Assembly (NCBI GenBank): GCA_903840415.1
Contig: CAIMFY010000101.1
Span: 1-64,000 of the forward strand
DNA length: 64,000 bases
Direction of reading: 5' to 3'
Source of the DNA: an uncultured Opitutia bacterium
Lineage (GTDB): Bacteria; Verrucomicrobiota; Verrucomicrobiia; Opitutales; Opitutaceae
Below, piece after piece: positions 51,468-60,503 of this stretch (position 1 is the stretch's first letter; each line of letters starts with the position of its first letter). A program made the position numbers and the translations under genes. Under the pieces are notes generated by a model, which was not told the origin of the DNA, did no database searches, and saw only the letters and a list, made by a program, of their open reading frames with translations.

Positions 51468-52910
51468 GTGAACGAACCCTCCTCCAACGCCGCCCCGATC
51501 CCGAATGTGCTGGCCGAGCGCTACGCCTCGACCGCCATGAAGGGCATTTGGTCGCAGCACGGCCGCATCGCCCTTGAGCGCGACTTCTGGATCGCGGTGA
51601 TGAAGGCCCAGCGCGACCTCGGCGTGCCGATCCCCACCGAGGCGATCAAGGATTACGAAAAGGTGAAGGATTTGATCGACCTCGCTTCGATTGCGCGGCG
51701 CGAGCGCCTGACGCTCCACGACGTGAAAGCGCGCATCGAGGAATTCTCGGAGCTCGCGAAACGCCAGTTCATCCACCTCGGGCTCACCAGCCGCGACCTC
51801 ACGGAAAACGTCGAGCAACTCCAGATTCTCCGCGCGCTCCAGCTCGTGCGCTTCAAGGCCGCCGCCGCGCTCCTCGCGCTGGCACGCCAGGCCGAGCAGC
51901 ACCGCGACCTGATGATCACCGGGCGCACCCACAACGTGCCCGCGCAGCCGACGACGCTCGGCAAGCGGCTCGCGATGTTCGGCGAGGAACTGCTCGCCGC
52001 GTTCGCGCGCCTCGAGGAATTGCTCGTGCGCTACCCGGTGCGCGGCCTCAAGGGCGCCGTCGGCACGCAGCTCGATCAACTCACGCTCCTCGGCGGCGAC
52101 AGCGGCAAGGTCGATCAACTCGAGGCCCGCGTGCTGAAACATCTCGGGTTTCACGCGTCGCTCCGCGCGGTCGGACAGGTTTATCCGCGCTCACTCGATT
52201 TTGAGGTCGTCACCGCGCTGCACCAGCTCGCGGCGCCGGCCGCCAGTTGCGCGGTGACGCTCCGTCTGATGGCCGGCGCGGGCCTGCTCACCGAGGGATT
52301 TCAAGCGGGCCAGGTCGGCTCGTCCGCGATGCCGCACAAAGTCAACGCGCGGAACTGCGAACGCGTCTGCGGCTTCGCGACGATCATTTCCGGCTACGTG
52401 ACCATGACCGGCGCACTCGCAGGACACCAGTGGAACGAGGGCGATGTCTCGTGCTCAGTCGTGCGCCGCGTCGCGCTGCCGGATGCGTTTTTCGCGATCG
52501 ACGGGCTGTTCGAGACGTGGCTCACGGTGCTCGAGCAGATGGAAGTTTTTCCCGCCGCCGTCGCCGCCGAAAACGAGCGCAACCTCCCCTTCCTCGCCAC
52601 GACGACGATTCTCATGGAAGCCGTGAAGCACGGCGCCGGCCGCGAGACCGCCCACGAAGCGATCAAGGAGCACGCGCTCGCGGCGGCGAAAGCACTGCGC
52701 TCGGGCGGCGGCGATGTCGATCTGCTCGCCCGCCTCGCTGCTGATCGCCGGATCGGGCTTGGCAAGAAGGCGCTTCAGGCGATCCTCGCGGAAAACGCGC
52801 GGTTCGTCGGTGCCGCACCGCACCAGGTCGATGCTTTTCTCGCTGAAGTGAAACCACTCGCGAAAAAGCACAAAGGCGCGGCGGATTATCAGCCGGGACG
52901 GCTGCTTTGA
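51468..52910 (+). CDS. purB: Adenylosuccinate lyase
   Basis: Predicted 480 aa with a GTG start. Fumarase-superfamily protein: HDVKARIEEFSELAKRQFIH, LGLTSRDLTENVEQLQ, ITGRTHNVPAQPTTLGKRLA and the signature loop GSSAMPHKVNARNCERVCGF at about residues 282-301 with the catalytic Ser. It cleaves SAICAR and adenylosuccinate, releasing fumarate, in purine synthesis. Confidence 0.93.
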   Translation: MNEPSSNAAPIPNVLAERYASTAMKGIWSQHGRIALERDFWIAVMKAQRDLGVPIPTEAIKDYEKVKDLIDLASIARRERLTLHDVKARIEEFSELAKRQFIHLGLTSRDLTENVEQLQILRALQLVRFKAAAALLALARQAEQHRDLMITGRTHNVPAQPTTLGKRLAMFGEELLAAFARLEELLVRYPVRGLKGAVGTQLDQLTLLGGDSGKVDQLEARVLKHLGFHASLRAVGQVYPRSLDFEVVTALHQLAAPAASCAVTLRLMAGAGLLTEGFQAGQVGSSAMPHKVNARNCERVCGFATIISGYVTMTGALAGHQWNEGDVSCSVVRRVALPDAFFAIDGLFETWLTVLEQMEVFPAAVAAENERNLPFLATTTILMEAVKHGAGRETAHEAIKEHALAAAKALRSGGGDVDLLARLAADRRIGLGKKALQAILAENARFVGAAPHQVDAFLAEVKPLAKKHKGAADYQPGRLL

Positions 52911-53026
52911 GCGGCGCCACGGGAAATTTACCCCGCAAAGGGAAATTTGAGTTTGCCAGCGCCGGGAGCGGTGCGCTTGCTTGGCCGTTCGCGTTCGCTC
53001 CAATCACTTTTTAACCACACACCGTC

Positions 53027-54283
53027 ATGTCTGAACTCGTAGGAAACGTCTTGGTGGGCCAGTCCGGTGGCCCCACTTCCGTCATTAACGCCAGCGTCGC
53101 GGGCATTGTCGCGGAGGCGCTGAATCACGAATGCATCGAGGAGATTTACGGCACGCTCAACGGCGTCCTCGGCCTCCTGCAGGAGGATTTGATCGATCTC
53201 GCCTCGGAGTCGCAGCAGCAAATCCGCGCCCTCCGCCACACGCCCGGCGCCGCGCTCGGCACCTGCCGCTACAAGCTCAAGAAGCAGGCCGATTTCGACC
53301 GCGTGCTCGAGGTTTTCAAGGCGCACAACATCCGCTACTTTTTCTACATCGGCGGCAACGACTCTCAGGACACCGCGGATAAGATTTCCAAGCTCGCCCA
53401 GATGCAGGGCTACGAACTCCGCGTCATCGGTGTGCCGAAGACGATCGACAACGATCTACCGACCACCGACCACACGCCCGGCTACGCCAGCACCATCAAA
53501 TACCTCGCGACGACCGTCCGTGAAATCGCGTGCGACAACGAGGCGATGGGCCAGGGCGATCTCGTTTCCATTGTCGAGGTGATGGGCCGCAGCGCCGGCT
53601 GGCTCGCCGCCGGCACCGCCCTCGCCAAGCGTCGCGATCACCCGCACGATCCGCCGCACCTCATTCTCCTGCCCGAGATTCCGTTCAACCAGGAGAAAGT
53701 CCTCGAGGACGTCCGCCGCGTGCTGAAGCGCGAAAAATACTGCCTCATCGTCGTCGCCGAGGGCCTCGTTGATGCCGACGGCAATTACGTGGCCGCCGAC
53801 GGTGCGACCGATGCCTTTGGCCACGCCACGCTCGGTGGCGCCGGCGACGCGCTCGGAGAAATCATCGGCGCGAATATCCCCGGCGCGAAAGTGCGCGTGG
53901 CGAAGCCCGGCCTGATGCAGCGTTGCGCCGCGCACGCCGCGTCGAAGACCGATGCCGACGAAGCCTTCCTCGCCGGCCAGGCCGCCGTGAAAGCCGCCAT
54001 CGCCGGCGAATCCGACAAGATGGTCACACTCATCCGCGGCGAAGCCGACCACTACACCGTCGAGACCGGCCTCGCGCCGCTCAGCGAAATCGCGAACGGC
54101 GTGAAGAAACTCCCGCGCGAATGGATCAACGAGGACGGTGTCTCGATGAACTTCCAGTTCCTCCGCTACGCGCAGCCGCTCATTCAGGGCGAGGTCGTGA
54201 TTCCCTCTGACAACGGCGTGCCGATGTTTGCCCGCCTCGACAAAGTGCGCGTCGACAAGGCGCTCCCGGCCTACGAAGTCTGA
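53027..54283 (+). CDS. pfp: 6-phosphofructokinase, probably pyrophosphate-dependent
   Basis: Predicted 418 aa. PFKA-superfamily motifs are LVGQSGGPTSVINAS, FFYIGGNDSQDTADKIS (Asp at about residue 112) and VIGVPKTIDNDLPTTDHTPG (Lys at about residue 138). Asp plus Lys at these two places, instead of Gly plus Gly, are the residues that block ATP and favour pyrophosphate. VEVMGRSAGWLAAGTALAKR follows. It interconverts fructose-6-phosphate and fructose-1,6-bisphosphate, reversibly if PPi-linked. A strong terminator follows. Confidence 0.88.
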   Translation: MSELVGNVLVGQSGGPTSVINASVAGIVAEALNHECIEEIYGTLNGVLGLLQEDLIDLASESQQQIRALRHTPGAALGTCRYKLKKQADFDRVLEVFKAHNIRYFFYIGGNDSQDTADKISKLAQMQGYELRVIGVPKTIDNDLPTTDHTPGYASTIKYLATTVREIACDNEAMGQGDLVSIVEVMGRSAGWLAAGTALAKRRDHPHDPPHLILLPEIPFNQEKVLEDVRRVLKREKYCLIVVAEGLVDADGNYVAADGATDAFGHATLGGAGDALGEIIGANIPGAKVRVAKPGLMQRCAAHAASKTDADEAFLAGQAAVKAAIAGESDKMVTLIRGEADHYTVETGLAPLSEIANGVKKLPREWINEDGVSMNFQFLRYAQPLIQGEVVIPSDNGVPMFARLDKVRVDKALPAYEV

Positions 54284-54310
54284 GCCCGGGCGAAACGCTT
54301 CGTCTCTTTC

Positions 54311-54339
54311 AAAACCGGCCGCGCTGCGGCCGGTTTTTT
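54311..54339 (+). terminator. Rho-independent terminator after the phosphofructokinase gene
   Basis: A 9-bp GC-rich stem ACCGGCCGC/GCGGCCGGT (54314-54322 and 54326-54334) with a 3-nt loop, flanked by AAA and a run of T (54334-54339). It starts 28 bp after the stop codon. The A-tract on the other side means it could also act on the convergent cstA transcript. Confidence 0.92.
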
Positions 54340-54373
54340 GTTGGGCTCATTCCAAGGAAAACAACGCGCAGCC

Positions 54374-56446
54374 TTATGCCTTCGCGGCGCTCACGTAAGG
54401 ATCCTCGCGCAAATTCGCCGCGCGCCGGTCCACGAGGAGTTGCCACCAGACCCGCGCGTTGGCCGCGACCACGATTGCCACCAGCACCAGAAACGCGCCC
54501 GTCACGGCCGCATCGATCCGGTTATTGAAGATCTGCGCCCGCAGTCCCGCCGCCTCCGCCTGTGACACTCCGGACGTGAGCCGTTGCTCGAACCCACGCG
54601 CGATGGCGAGAAAGCCGAGTGGCGCCGGACTGAAAATTTTCATCCAGCCCGCCGTCATGGTCACGGCACAGAGCCAGCCGAGCGGCGCGAGCGTGACCCA
54701 AAGATGCCGCGCCCGCCCCATCTTGATCAACACCGTCGTGCCGAGCGAAAGCGCGATTACCGCGAGCAGTTGGTTCGCGATGCCGAAGATCGGCCACAGC
54801 GAGTTGATCCCACCGAGCGGATCGACCACGCCTTGATAAAGAAACCAACCCCAGCCCGCGACGAAGAGCGCCGTCGCCAACGCCGCCGCACCGTTCGACT
54901 TCAAGTTGCCGAGCGGCGCCCACACGGAGCCGAGCAAATCCTGCACGAGAAACCGCCCCACCCGCGTCCCCGCATCGATCGTCGTCAGAATGAACAGCGC
55001 CTCAAACATGATCGCGAAGTGATACCAGAGCGCGAGCGCAGCCTTGCTACCGATCACGCCGGCGAACATGTGCGCCATGCCGACCGCAAAGGTCGGCGCG
55101 CCACCGGTGCGGCCCACCATCGTTTTTTCGCCCATGCTCGCGGCGAGCGCGGTCATGTCGCCGGGCGTCACGGGATAACCGAGCGCGGTCACCTTCGCGG
55201 TCACTGCCTCGGCCGTGCCCGCCATGTTGATGGCGAAATATTGCCCGGGCTCCATCGCACACGCCGCGATGAGCGCCATGATGCCGACGCACATCTCCGT
55301 GACCATCGCACCGTAACCGACCACGCGGATGTGCGATTCGCGCGCAAGGAGCTTCGGCGTCGTGCCCGACGCAATCAGCGAGTGAAACCCCGAGATCGCC
55401 GCGCAGGCGATCGTGATGAAGCAGAACGGAAACACCGGCCCGGCAAACACCGGCCCGCTGCCGTCGATGAATTTGGTGACGGCCGGCATTTTCAGCACTG
55501 GCGCCAGCACGATCACTGCGACGCCCAGCGCCGCGACCGTGCCGATTTTCATGAACGTGCTGAGGTAGTCGCGCGGAGCGAGCAGCAGCCACACCGGCAG
55601 GATCGACGCGAGCAGACCGTAACCCATCAGCCACCACGCGAGCGTCGTGCCCTTGAGCGCGAGAATGTTTTCCACCATCGATCCGTGCGGAATTTCCCCT
55701 CCCAACCAAACCGCGGCGAGCAACGCCAGCACGCCCAACCCACTCACAACCGCGAGGCCGCGACCCCGGGACCCAACGGCCTTCATGCCAAATCCCATTG
55801 CGACCGCGATCGGCATCGTCGCCGCGATCGTGAAGAGGCCCCATGGACTTTCCGCGAGCGCCTTCACCACGACCAGCGCCAGCACGGCAATCAGGATGAT
55901 CATGATCGCTACGATGCTAACGAGCGCGACCGAGCCGGCGAACGGTCCGACCTCGTCGCGCACCATCTGACCGAGTGATTTTCCACGCCGCCGCACGGAG
56001 CAAAACATGATCACGCAGTCGTGCACCGCCCCGCCCATCACCGCGCCGACCAGCATCCACAGCATCCCGGGCAAGAAACCGAATTGCGCGGCAAGCACCG
56101 GACCCACCAGCGGCCCCGGTCCGGCAATCGCCGCGAAGTGGTGGCCGAAAACCACCCATTTGTTGGTCCGCACGAAATCCTTTCCGTCCTCGTGCACCTC
56201 GGCGGGCGTGGCTCGGAGTTCGTCGAGCGTGAGCACCTCGGCCATGAGCCACGTCGAGTGAAATCGGTAGCTGATCGCAAACGTGCACAAGGCCGCGACG
56301 ACCATCCAAAGTGCGTTCACGGGCTCGCCGCGCGACCACGCCAGCATCGCGACCGCCGCGCCCCCGAGACCCGCCACCGCGCTCCATCCGAGGATGCGCA
56401 GGGAAATCCTTGGAGCCTTCGAGGATGGAACAGTAGGGCGGCTCAT
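54374..56446 (-). CDS. cstA: Carbon starvation protein CstA-family peptide/pyruvate transporter
   Basis: Predicted 690 aa, about 16-18 TM helices; the ATG at 56446 is preferred over further-upstream starts. Characteristic blocks are FVRTNKWVVFGHHFAAIAGP, GPLVGPVLAAQFGFLPGMLW, GAVHDCVIMFCSVRRRGKSL, GFHSLIASGTTPKLLARESH and TTIDAGTRVGRFLVQDLLG. CstA/BtsT proteins take up peptides or pyruvate, typically induced on carbon starvation. No partner YbdD-like gene is adjacent. Confidence 0.93.
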   Translation of the reverse strand: MSRPTVPSSKAPRISLRILGWSAVAGLGGAAVAMLAWSRGEPVNALWMVVAALCTFAISYRFHSTWLMAEVLTLDELRATPAEVHEDGKDFVRTNKWVVFGHHFAAIAGPGPLVGPVLAAQFGFLPGMLWMLVGAVMGGAVHDCVIMFCSVRRRGKSLGQMVRDEVGPFAGSVALVSIVAIMIILIAVLALVVVKALAESPWGLFTIAATMPIAVAMGFGMKAVGSRGRGLAVVSGLGVLALLAAVWLGGEIPHGSMVENILALKGTTLAWWLMGYGLLASILPVWLLLAPRDYLSTFMKIGTVAALGVAVIVLAPVLKMPAVTKFIDGSGPVFAGPVFPFCFITIACAAISGFHSLIASGTTPKLLARESHIRVVGYGAMVTEMCVGIMALIAACAMEPGQYFAINMAGTAEAVTAKVTALGYPVTPGDMTALAASMGEKTMVGRTGGAPTFAVGMAHMFAGVIGSKAALALWYHFAIMFEALFILTTIDAGTRVGRFLVQDLLGSVWAPLGNLKSNGAAALATALFVAGWGWFLYQGVVDPLGGINSLWPIFGIANQLLAVIALSLGTTVLIKMGRARHLWVTLAPLGWLCAVTMTAGWMKIFSPAPLGFLAIARGFEQRLTSGVSQAEAAGLRAQIFNNRIDAAVTGAFLVLVAIVVAANARVWWQLLVDRRAANLREDPYVSAAKA

Positions 56447-56610
56447 TGAAACAGCAGGGGTGCGGGCAAAGTGGCGACAGCAAGCTACGAGCGCAAGTGC
56501 GCCGCACGGTCTGTGCACTCCAAAAAACCATGGGACAGCGAACTGCCCCCATTGGGAGTATCCAAACTAAAGCCAAACACCGCAATACCTTCAACTGCAG
56601 TCGTGAGCGA

Positions 56611-56745
56611 CAGATCGTTTTTCAAGTAGCTCCGCAGATAGGCCTCGTCACCAAAACGACGAGCTATCCGCTCGCGCGGGCGAACGACGCCCTGGCCGAT
56701 CTTCGAGCCGGCCGGTTCGAGGGTGCGGCCGTGCTCGTGCCCTGA
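56611..56745 (+). pseudogene. C-terminal remnant of a zinc-dependent alcohol dehydrogenase
   Basis: The last 44 codons of an open frame read VTKTTSYPLARANDALADLR and AGRFEGAAVLVP, the characteristic end of medium-chain alcohol dehydrogenases. Upstream of about 56611 no dehydrogenase sequence continues, so only the tail survives. It lies in the 434-bp stretch 56447-56880 between cstA and the DUF3300 gene, which otherwise holds no recognisable gene. Confidence 0.75.
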
Positions 56746-56880
56746 CGATCGTCCCGCTCGGCGCGCCGCGATCGGCGGCAGTCGATTCACCGCGGTAGGT
56801 CATGGCCCCATTTCGGCGCAATGTCCGCGAGAGTAGTGTCGCCCGTCACCGAAACGCGTCCGCGCGCCACTACTATTGCC

Positions 56881-58038
56881 ATGCCTTCCTCCATGAAAAT
56901 TCCTGCGTTGTTCACGCTCGCGCTCTGCCTTGCGCTGGCCGCTAGGGCGCAGAGTCCGGGCGCAGCTTACTCTGGCGAACAGCTGGATCAGTTGCTCGGG
57001 CCGATCGCGCTCTATCCCGATCCGCTGGTCGCGGTGATCCTTCCGGCTTCCACCGTCCCGTCGGACATCGCGCTGGCCGCAAATTATCTGACGGCCAACG
57101 GCGCTCCCGGCGGAATCGACGCGCAACCGTGGGACGCGAGTATCAAGGCGCTCGCGCACTATCCCGACGTCGTGAAGTGGATGAACTCGAACCTCGACTG
57201 GACCGAGGCCCTCGGTGCGGCGTTTGCGCAGCAGCCGGCCGATGTGATGAAGTCCATCCAACAACTCCGCGTCCAGGCGCGGGCCGCCGGAACCCTCGTC
57301 GATACGCCGCAGCAGCGGGTCGATCTGCAGGGAGACGATATCCGGATCGTGCCCGCGGAGGCGTCCACGATCTACGTGCCGCAATACGATCCCGCCATCG
57401 TCTATCAAACGCCCGTCGGATATTCCGGCCCATTTCTCTCGTTTGGGAGCGGGTTTCCCGTGGGCGTTTGGCTGGGCTATGAATGCGATTGGGACGATTT
57501 CGGGATTTGGGTTGGGCCATGGAGCCCCGGCTGGGGTTACCGGCGTGACTGGCGCCAGCCGGGTTCGGGAAGAAATTCGTGGCACGCGTGGCGGCCCGAT
57601 CCGCGCCGTTCGCGCGATGTCGTTCACAACTATTATCGCCCGGAGGCGCGGCTACCTCGACCCGGCTTCACTGCGGGATACCACGCACCTGCACGCTCAC
57701 CCGGCATTGCGCCCCGCTCCGCCATCCCCCGCGCGCCCATCGTCCAAGTCCCGGCTAATCGCCCGGACTTTCGCGGTCGCGGGATCGAAGCACCCCGACC
57801 GACCGGTCCGGCTCCGTCTAGTCCCCTTTTTGGCGGCTATGATCGCGGCACGGCGACGCGCGATTTCAGTAGCCGGGGTCAGGCGAGCCGAGGCGCTCCC
57901 GTCCGGACTCTGCCACCTCCGCGCACCACCGCACCGTCACGCGCGCTGGAACCGCCGCACGCCGCGGAACCGTCCCGCGGGCCCGGGCCAAATCGGGCAC
58001 CGCCGCAAGAGCCCGAGCGCAAAAAGGAACGGCCATGA
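56881..58038 (+). CDS. DUF3300 secreted protein
   Basis: Predicted 385 aa (start 56881, or 56893). Signal peptide in MKIPALFTLALCLALAARAQ. DUF3300 core: YSGEQLDQLLGPIALYPDPL, VAVILPASTVPSDIALAANY, WDASIKALAHYPDVVKWMN and PQYDPAIVYQTP. A long Pro/Arg/Ser-rich low-complexity tail follows (about residues 210-385) ending QEPERKKERP. Function is unknown. It is coupled by ATGA overlap to the DUF2950 gene, a recurrent pairing. Confidence 0.85.
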   Translation: MPSSMKIPALFTLALCLALAARAQSPGAAYSGEQLDQLLGPIALYPDPLVAVILPASTVPSDIALAANYLTANGAPGGIDAQPWDASIKALAHYPDVVKWMNSNLDWTEALGAAFAQQPADVMKSIQQLRVQARAAGTLVDTPQQRVDLQGDDIRIVPAEASTIYVPQYDPAIVYQTPVGYSGPFLSFGSGFPVGVWLGYECDWDDFGIWVGPWSPGWGYRRDWRQPGSGRNSWHAWRPDPRRSRDVVHNYYRPEARLPRPGFTAGYHAPARSPGIAPRSAIPRAPIVQVPANRPDFRGRGIEAPRPTGPAPSSPLFGGYDRGTATRDFSSRGQASRGAPVRTLPPPRTTAPSRALEPPHAAEPSRGPGPNRAPPQEPERKKERP

Positions 58039-59027
58039 TCTCTCACCTGACGCCAACCAGCACCATGAACTCTCTTCCGCGGATGATTCGCCCCCTTCAC
58101 GTTCTGGTCGCAACCGCGGCCCTGATGCTCGGCGCTAGCGCCCTCACGCTGCGCGCCGATCCGCCCGCTCCGATTGGATCGGCTCGGACGTTCGCCTCGC
58201 CCGGCGAGGCCGTGAAAGCGCTCGCGGCCGCCACCAAGGCCGGCGACCGCGCGACGCTCGACGCCATCTTCGGCGCCGAAGTAAAAGAACTGCTGTCGGG
58301 CGATCCGAAACAGGACGCCCTCGAGTTCGCTTCGTTCGCCACGTTGATCGGCCAGTTTTCGCAACTGGTCCAGAAGGCCGACGACCGTTTCGTCCTCAAC
58401 CTCGGCGATCAGAACTGGCCGTTTCCGATTCCGCTCGTAAAGAAAGCCGGGGCCTGGTCGTTCGACACCGCGGCGGGCAAGGAAGAGATTATCAACCGCC
58501 GCATCGGCGAAGACGAGTTGAACGCCATCGGCGTCTGCCGCACTTACCTTGCCGCCCAGCGCGAATATGCGAGTGTGGATCGCAACGGCGATGGCGTGTT
58601 CGAATTCGCCAAACGGCTACGCAGCACGCCGGAGCACAAGGACGGGCTTTACTGGCCGGCGACACCCACCGAAGAGCCGAGCCCGTTCGGGCCGTTCATT
58701 GCGGAAGTTCACGCCGAGGGCTACGGCGGCAAGACGGCCGAAGGCGAGCCCCAGCCGTTCAAGGGCTATCGTTTCAAAATTCTCACGTCACAGGGCGCGT
58801 CGGCTCCCGGCGGCGCCTACGACTATATCATCAACGGTCACCTGATCGCGGGATTCGCGCTGGTCGCCTATCCCGCCCATTGGGGCGAATCGGGAGTCAT
58901 GACCTTTATCGTCAACCAGTGGGGCAAGGTCTACCAGCGCAACCTCGGCGCCCAAAGTGCCGAGATCGCCGCGGCGCTGACTGATTTCGATCCCGATGTG
59001 GAGTGGGCCGTCCTGCCTGCGCCCTGA
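58035..59027 (+). CDS. DUF2950 secreted protein
   Basis: Predicted 330 aa; the start at 58035 overlaps the DUF3300 stop, and 58065 is an alternative. A signal peptide region RPLHVLVATAALMLGASALT precedes TFASPGEAVKALAAATKAGD. DUF2950 hallmarks are VKKAGAWSFDTAAGKEEIIN, RRIGEDELNAIGVCRTYLAA, QREYASVDRNGDGVFEFAKR, HKDGLYWPA and GKVYQRNLG. Function unknown. It is 23 bp before the TolC-like gene. Confidence 0.88.
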   Translation: MISHLTPTSTMNSLPRMIRPLHVLVATAALMLGASALTLRADPPAPIGSARTFASPGEAVKALAAATKAGDRATLDAIFGAEVKELLSGDPKQDALEFASFATLIGQFSQLVQKADDRFVLNLGDQNWPFPIPLVKKAGAWSFDTAAGKEEIINRRIGEDELNAIGVCRTYLAAQREYASVDRNGDGVFEFAKRLRSTPEHKDGLYWPATPTEEPSPFGPFIAEVHAEGYGGKTAEGEPQPFKGYRFKILTSQGASAPGGAYDYIINGHLIAGFALVAYPAHWGESGVMTFIVNQWGKVYQRNLGAQSAEIAAALTDFDPDVEWAVLPAP

Positions 59028-59050
59028 TCTCCGCGGGCCCAAAGCCGACC

Positions 59051-60481
59051 ATGGCCGACGCCGGCATCTGTTATCAGCGTGGCTGGCGATTCCTGATCGT
59101 CGCCGCGTCGCTGGCGCTGTGTTCCTGCGCGACGACGGGCTCGCGCGCGAAGTTTGAGCAGGCGGTCGCGGTTCCACCAGCCTGGCTGCACGATGGCACG
59201 GCGCCACACGGAACGCTCGACACCGTCGCGCTCACGAAATGGTGGGAGAGTTTCACCGATCCGATATTAAATGAACTGATCGCGGGGGCGTTGCGCTCCA
59301 GTCCGGACGTGCGCACGGCGCTCTCGAAGATCGCGGAATATCGCGCGCGGCGCGGCGTGGAGCAGGCTGCGCTCTTTCCCTCACTCAGCGCCGGTGCGTC
59401 CGGTGGCGGCACGCGCACGACGAATCGCGACACGAACCAGACCACCAAAAGCGAATCCTACCGCGCTTCACTCGATGCGAGCTGGCAGGTGGATTTGTTT
59501 GGTGTGCAGCAGCAGACGCTCGCTGCCGCCACCGCCGACCTCGCACAGACCGAGGAGAATTATTACGGCGCGCAAGTCTCGCTCGCGGCCGAGGTGGCGT
59601 CCGCTTACGTGGCGCTGCGGTCGGCGGAAGCGCAGTTGGCCGTCGTGCAGGACAGTCTCGGCACGCGTCGCGAAACCGTGCAACTCACCCAGTGGCGCGA
59701 GCAGGCCGGCACGGGCAACGCCCTCGATACGCAGCAATCCGTCACCACGCTAGAACAGGCGCGCGCTTCGATCCCGTCGCTGCAGCTCACCATCGCGCAA
59801 ACCCGGAATCAGATCGCACTGCTATCCGGCCGCACACCCGGTGCGCTGGATTCGCTGCTAGCCACACCGCGCAACGTGCCACCGGTATCGACCGAGATCG
59901 CCGTTGGCATTCCCGCGGAAACCTTGCGGCAGCGGCCCGATGTGCGCGCGGCGGAGCGCGGGGTGGAGGCGGCGTTTGCGCGGACGACCGCGGCGCGGCG
60001 GCAACGGCTGCCGTCGTTCTCCCTGACCGGTTCGCTCGGAGTGGAAGCGTTGAAGGCCGGACGCCTGTTCTCGCCCGCAGCCACCGTCGCGAGCCTGCTC
60101 GGCAGCCTCACCGCACCGATCTTCGACGCGGGCCGCATCGGGCAAAACATCACGATCCAAACTGAACGCGAGCAGCAGGCGCTCATCGCCTACGAATCCA
60201 CGGTGCTCACCGCACTCGCGGAAGTGGAGAACGCCCTCGTCGCCATCCAACGCCATGCCGAGCGGTTGATCATTCTCGCCCAAGCGACCGCCGCCGCCCG
60301 CGAAGCCACCACGTTGTCCGGCCTGCAATATCAGGCCGGGCAGGTCGACCTCCTCGCTTCGCTCGATGCCCAACGCACGCTGCTCAGTTTGCAGCAGCAG
60401 TCGGTCACAACGGCCGCCGACTGGACCAACGCCTACATCCAGCTCTACAAGGCTCTCGGCGGCGGCTGGGCGCATCTTTGA
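59051..60481 (+). CDS. RND/MacAB-type outer-membrane efflux lipoprotein (TolC/NodT family)
   Basis: Predicted 476 aa. The start at 59051 gives a lipoprotein signal (FLIVAASLALCSCATTG, Cys after CS). Two OEP repeats: WWESFTDPILNELIAGALRS through to the paired repeat FDAGRIGQNITIQTEREQQA. LRQRPDVRAAERGVEAAFAR is diagnostic of the NodT/OprM group. It forms the trimeric outer-membrane channel for the MacA-MacB pump encoded directly downstream. Confidence 0.92.
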   Translation: MADAGICYQRGWRFLIVAASLALCSCATTGSRAKFEQAVAVPPAWLHDGTAPHGTLDTVALTKWWESFTDPILNELIAGALRSSPDVRTALSKIAEYRARRGVEQAALFPSLSAGASGGGTRTTNRDTNQTTKSESYRASLDASWQVDLFGVQQQTLAAATADLAQTEENYYGAQVSLAAEVASAYVALRSAEAQLAVVQDSLGTRRETVQLTQWREQAGTGNALDTQQSVTTLEQARASIPSLQLTIAQTRNQIALLSGRTPGALDSLLATPRNVPPVSTEIAVGIPAETLRQRPDVRAAERGVEAAFARTTAARRQRLPSFSLTGSLGVEALKAGRLFSPAATVASLLGSLTAPIFDAGRIGQNITIQTEREQQALIAYESTVLTALAEVENALVAIQRHAERLIILAQATAAAREATTLSGLQYQAGQVDLLASLDAQRTLLSLQQQSVTTAADWTNAYIQLYKALGGGWAHL

Positions 60482-60503
60482 AACCCTAAGCCGTTTATCG
60501 ACC

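Noticed and set aside
52921-52948. Direct repeat GGGAAATTT (twice, 19 bp apart) upstream of the phosphofructokinase gene as a CRISPR or operator
   Set aside because: Only two 9-bp copies, no array and no dyad symmetry; too weak to call.
56485-56790. Minus-strand 101-codon frame in the cstA-DUF3300 gap
   Set aside because: It is antisense to the alcohol dehydrogenase remnant and matches nothing recognisable.
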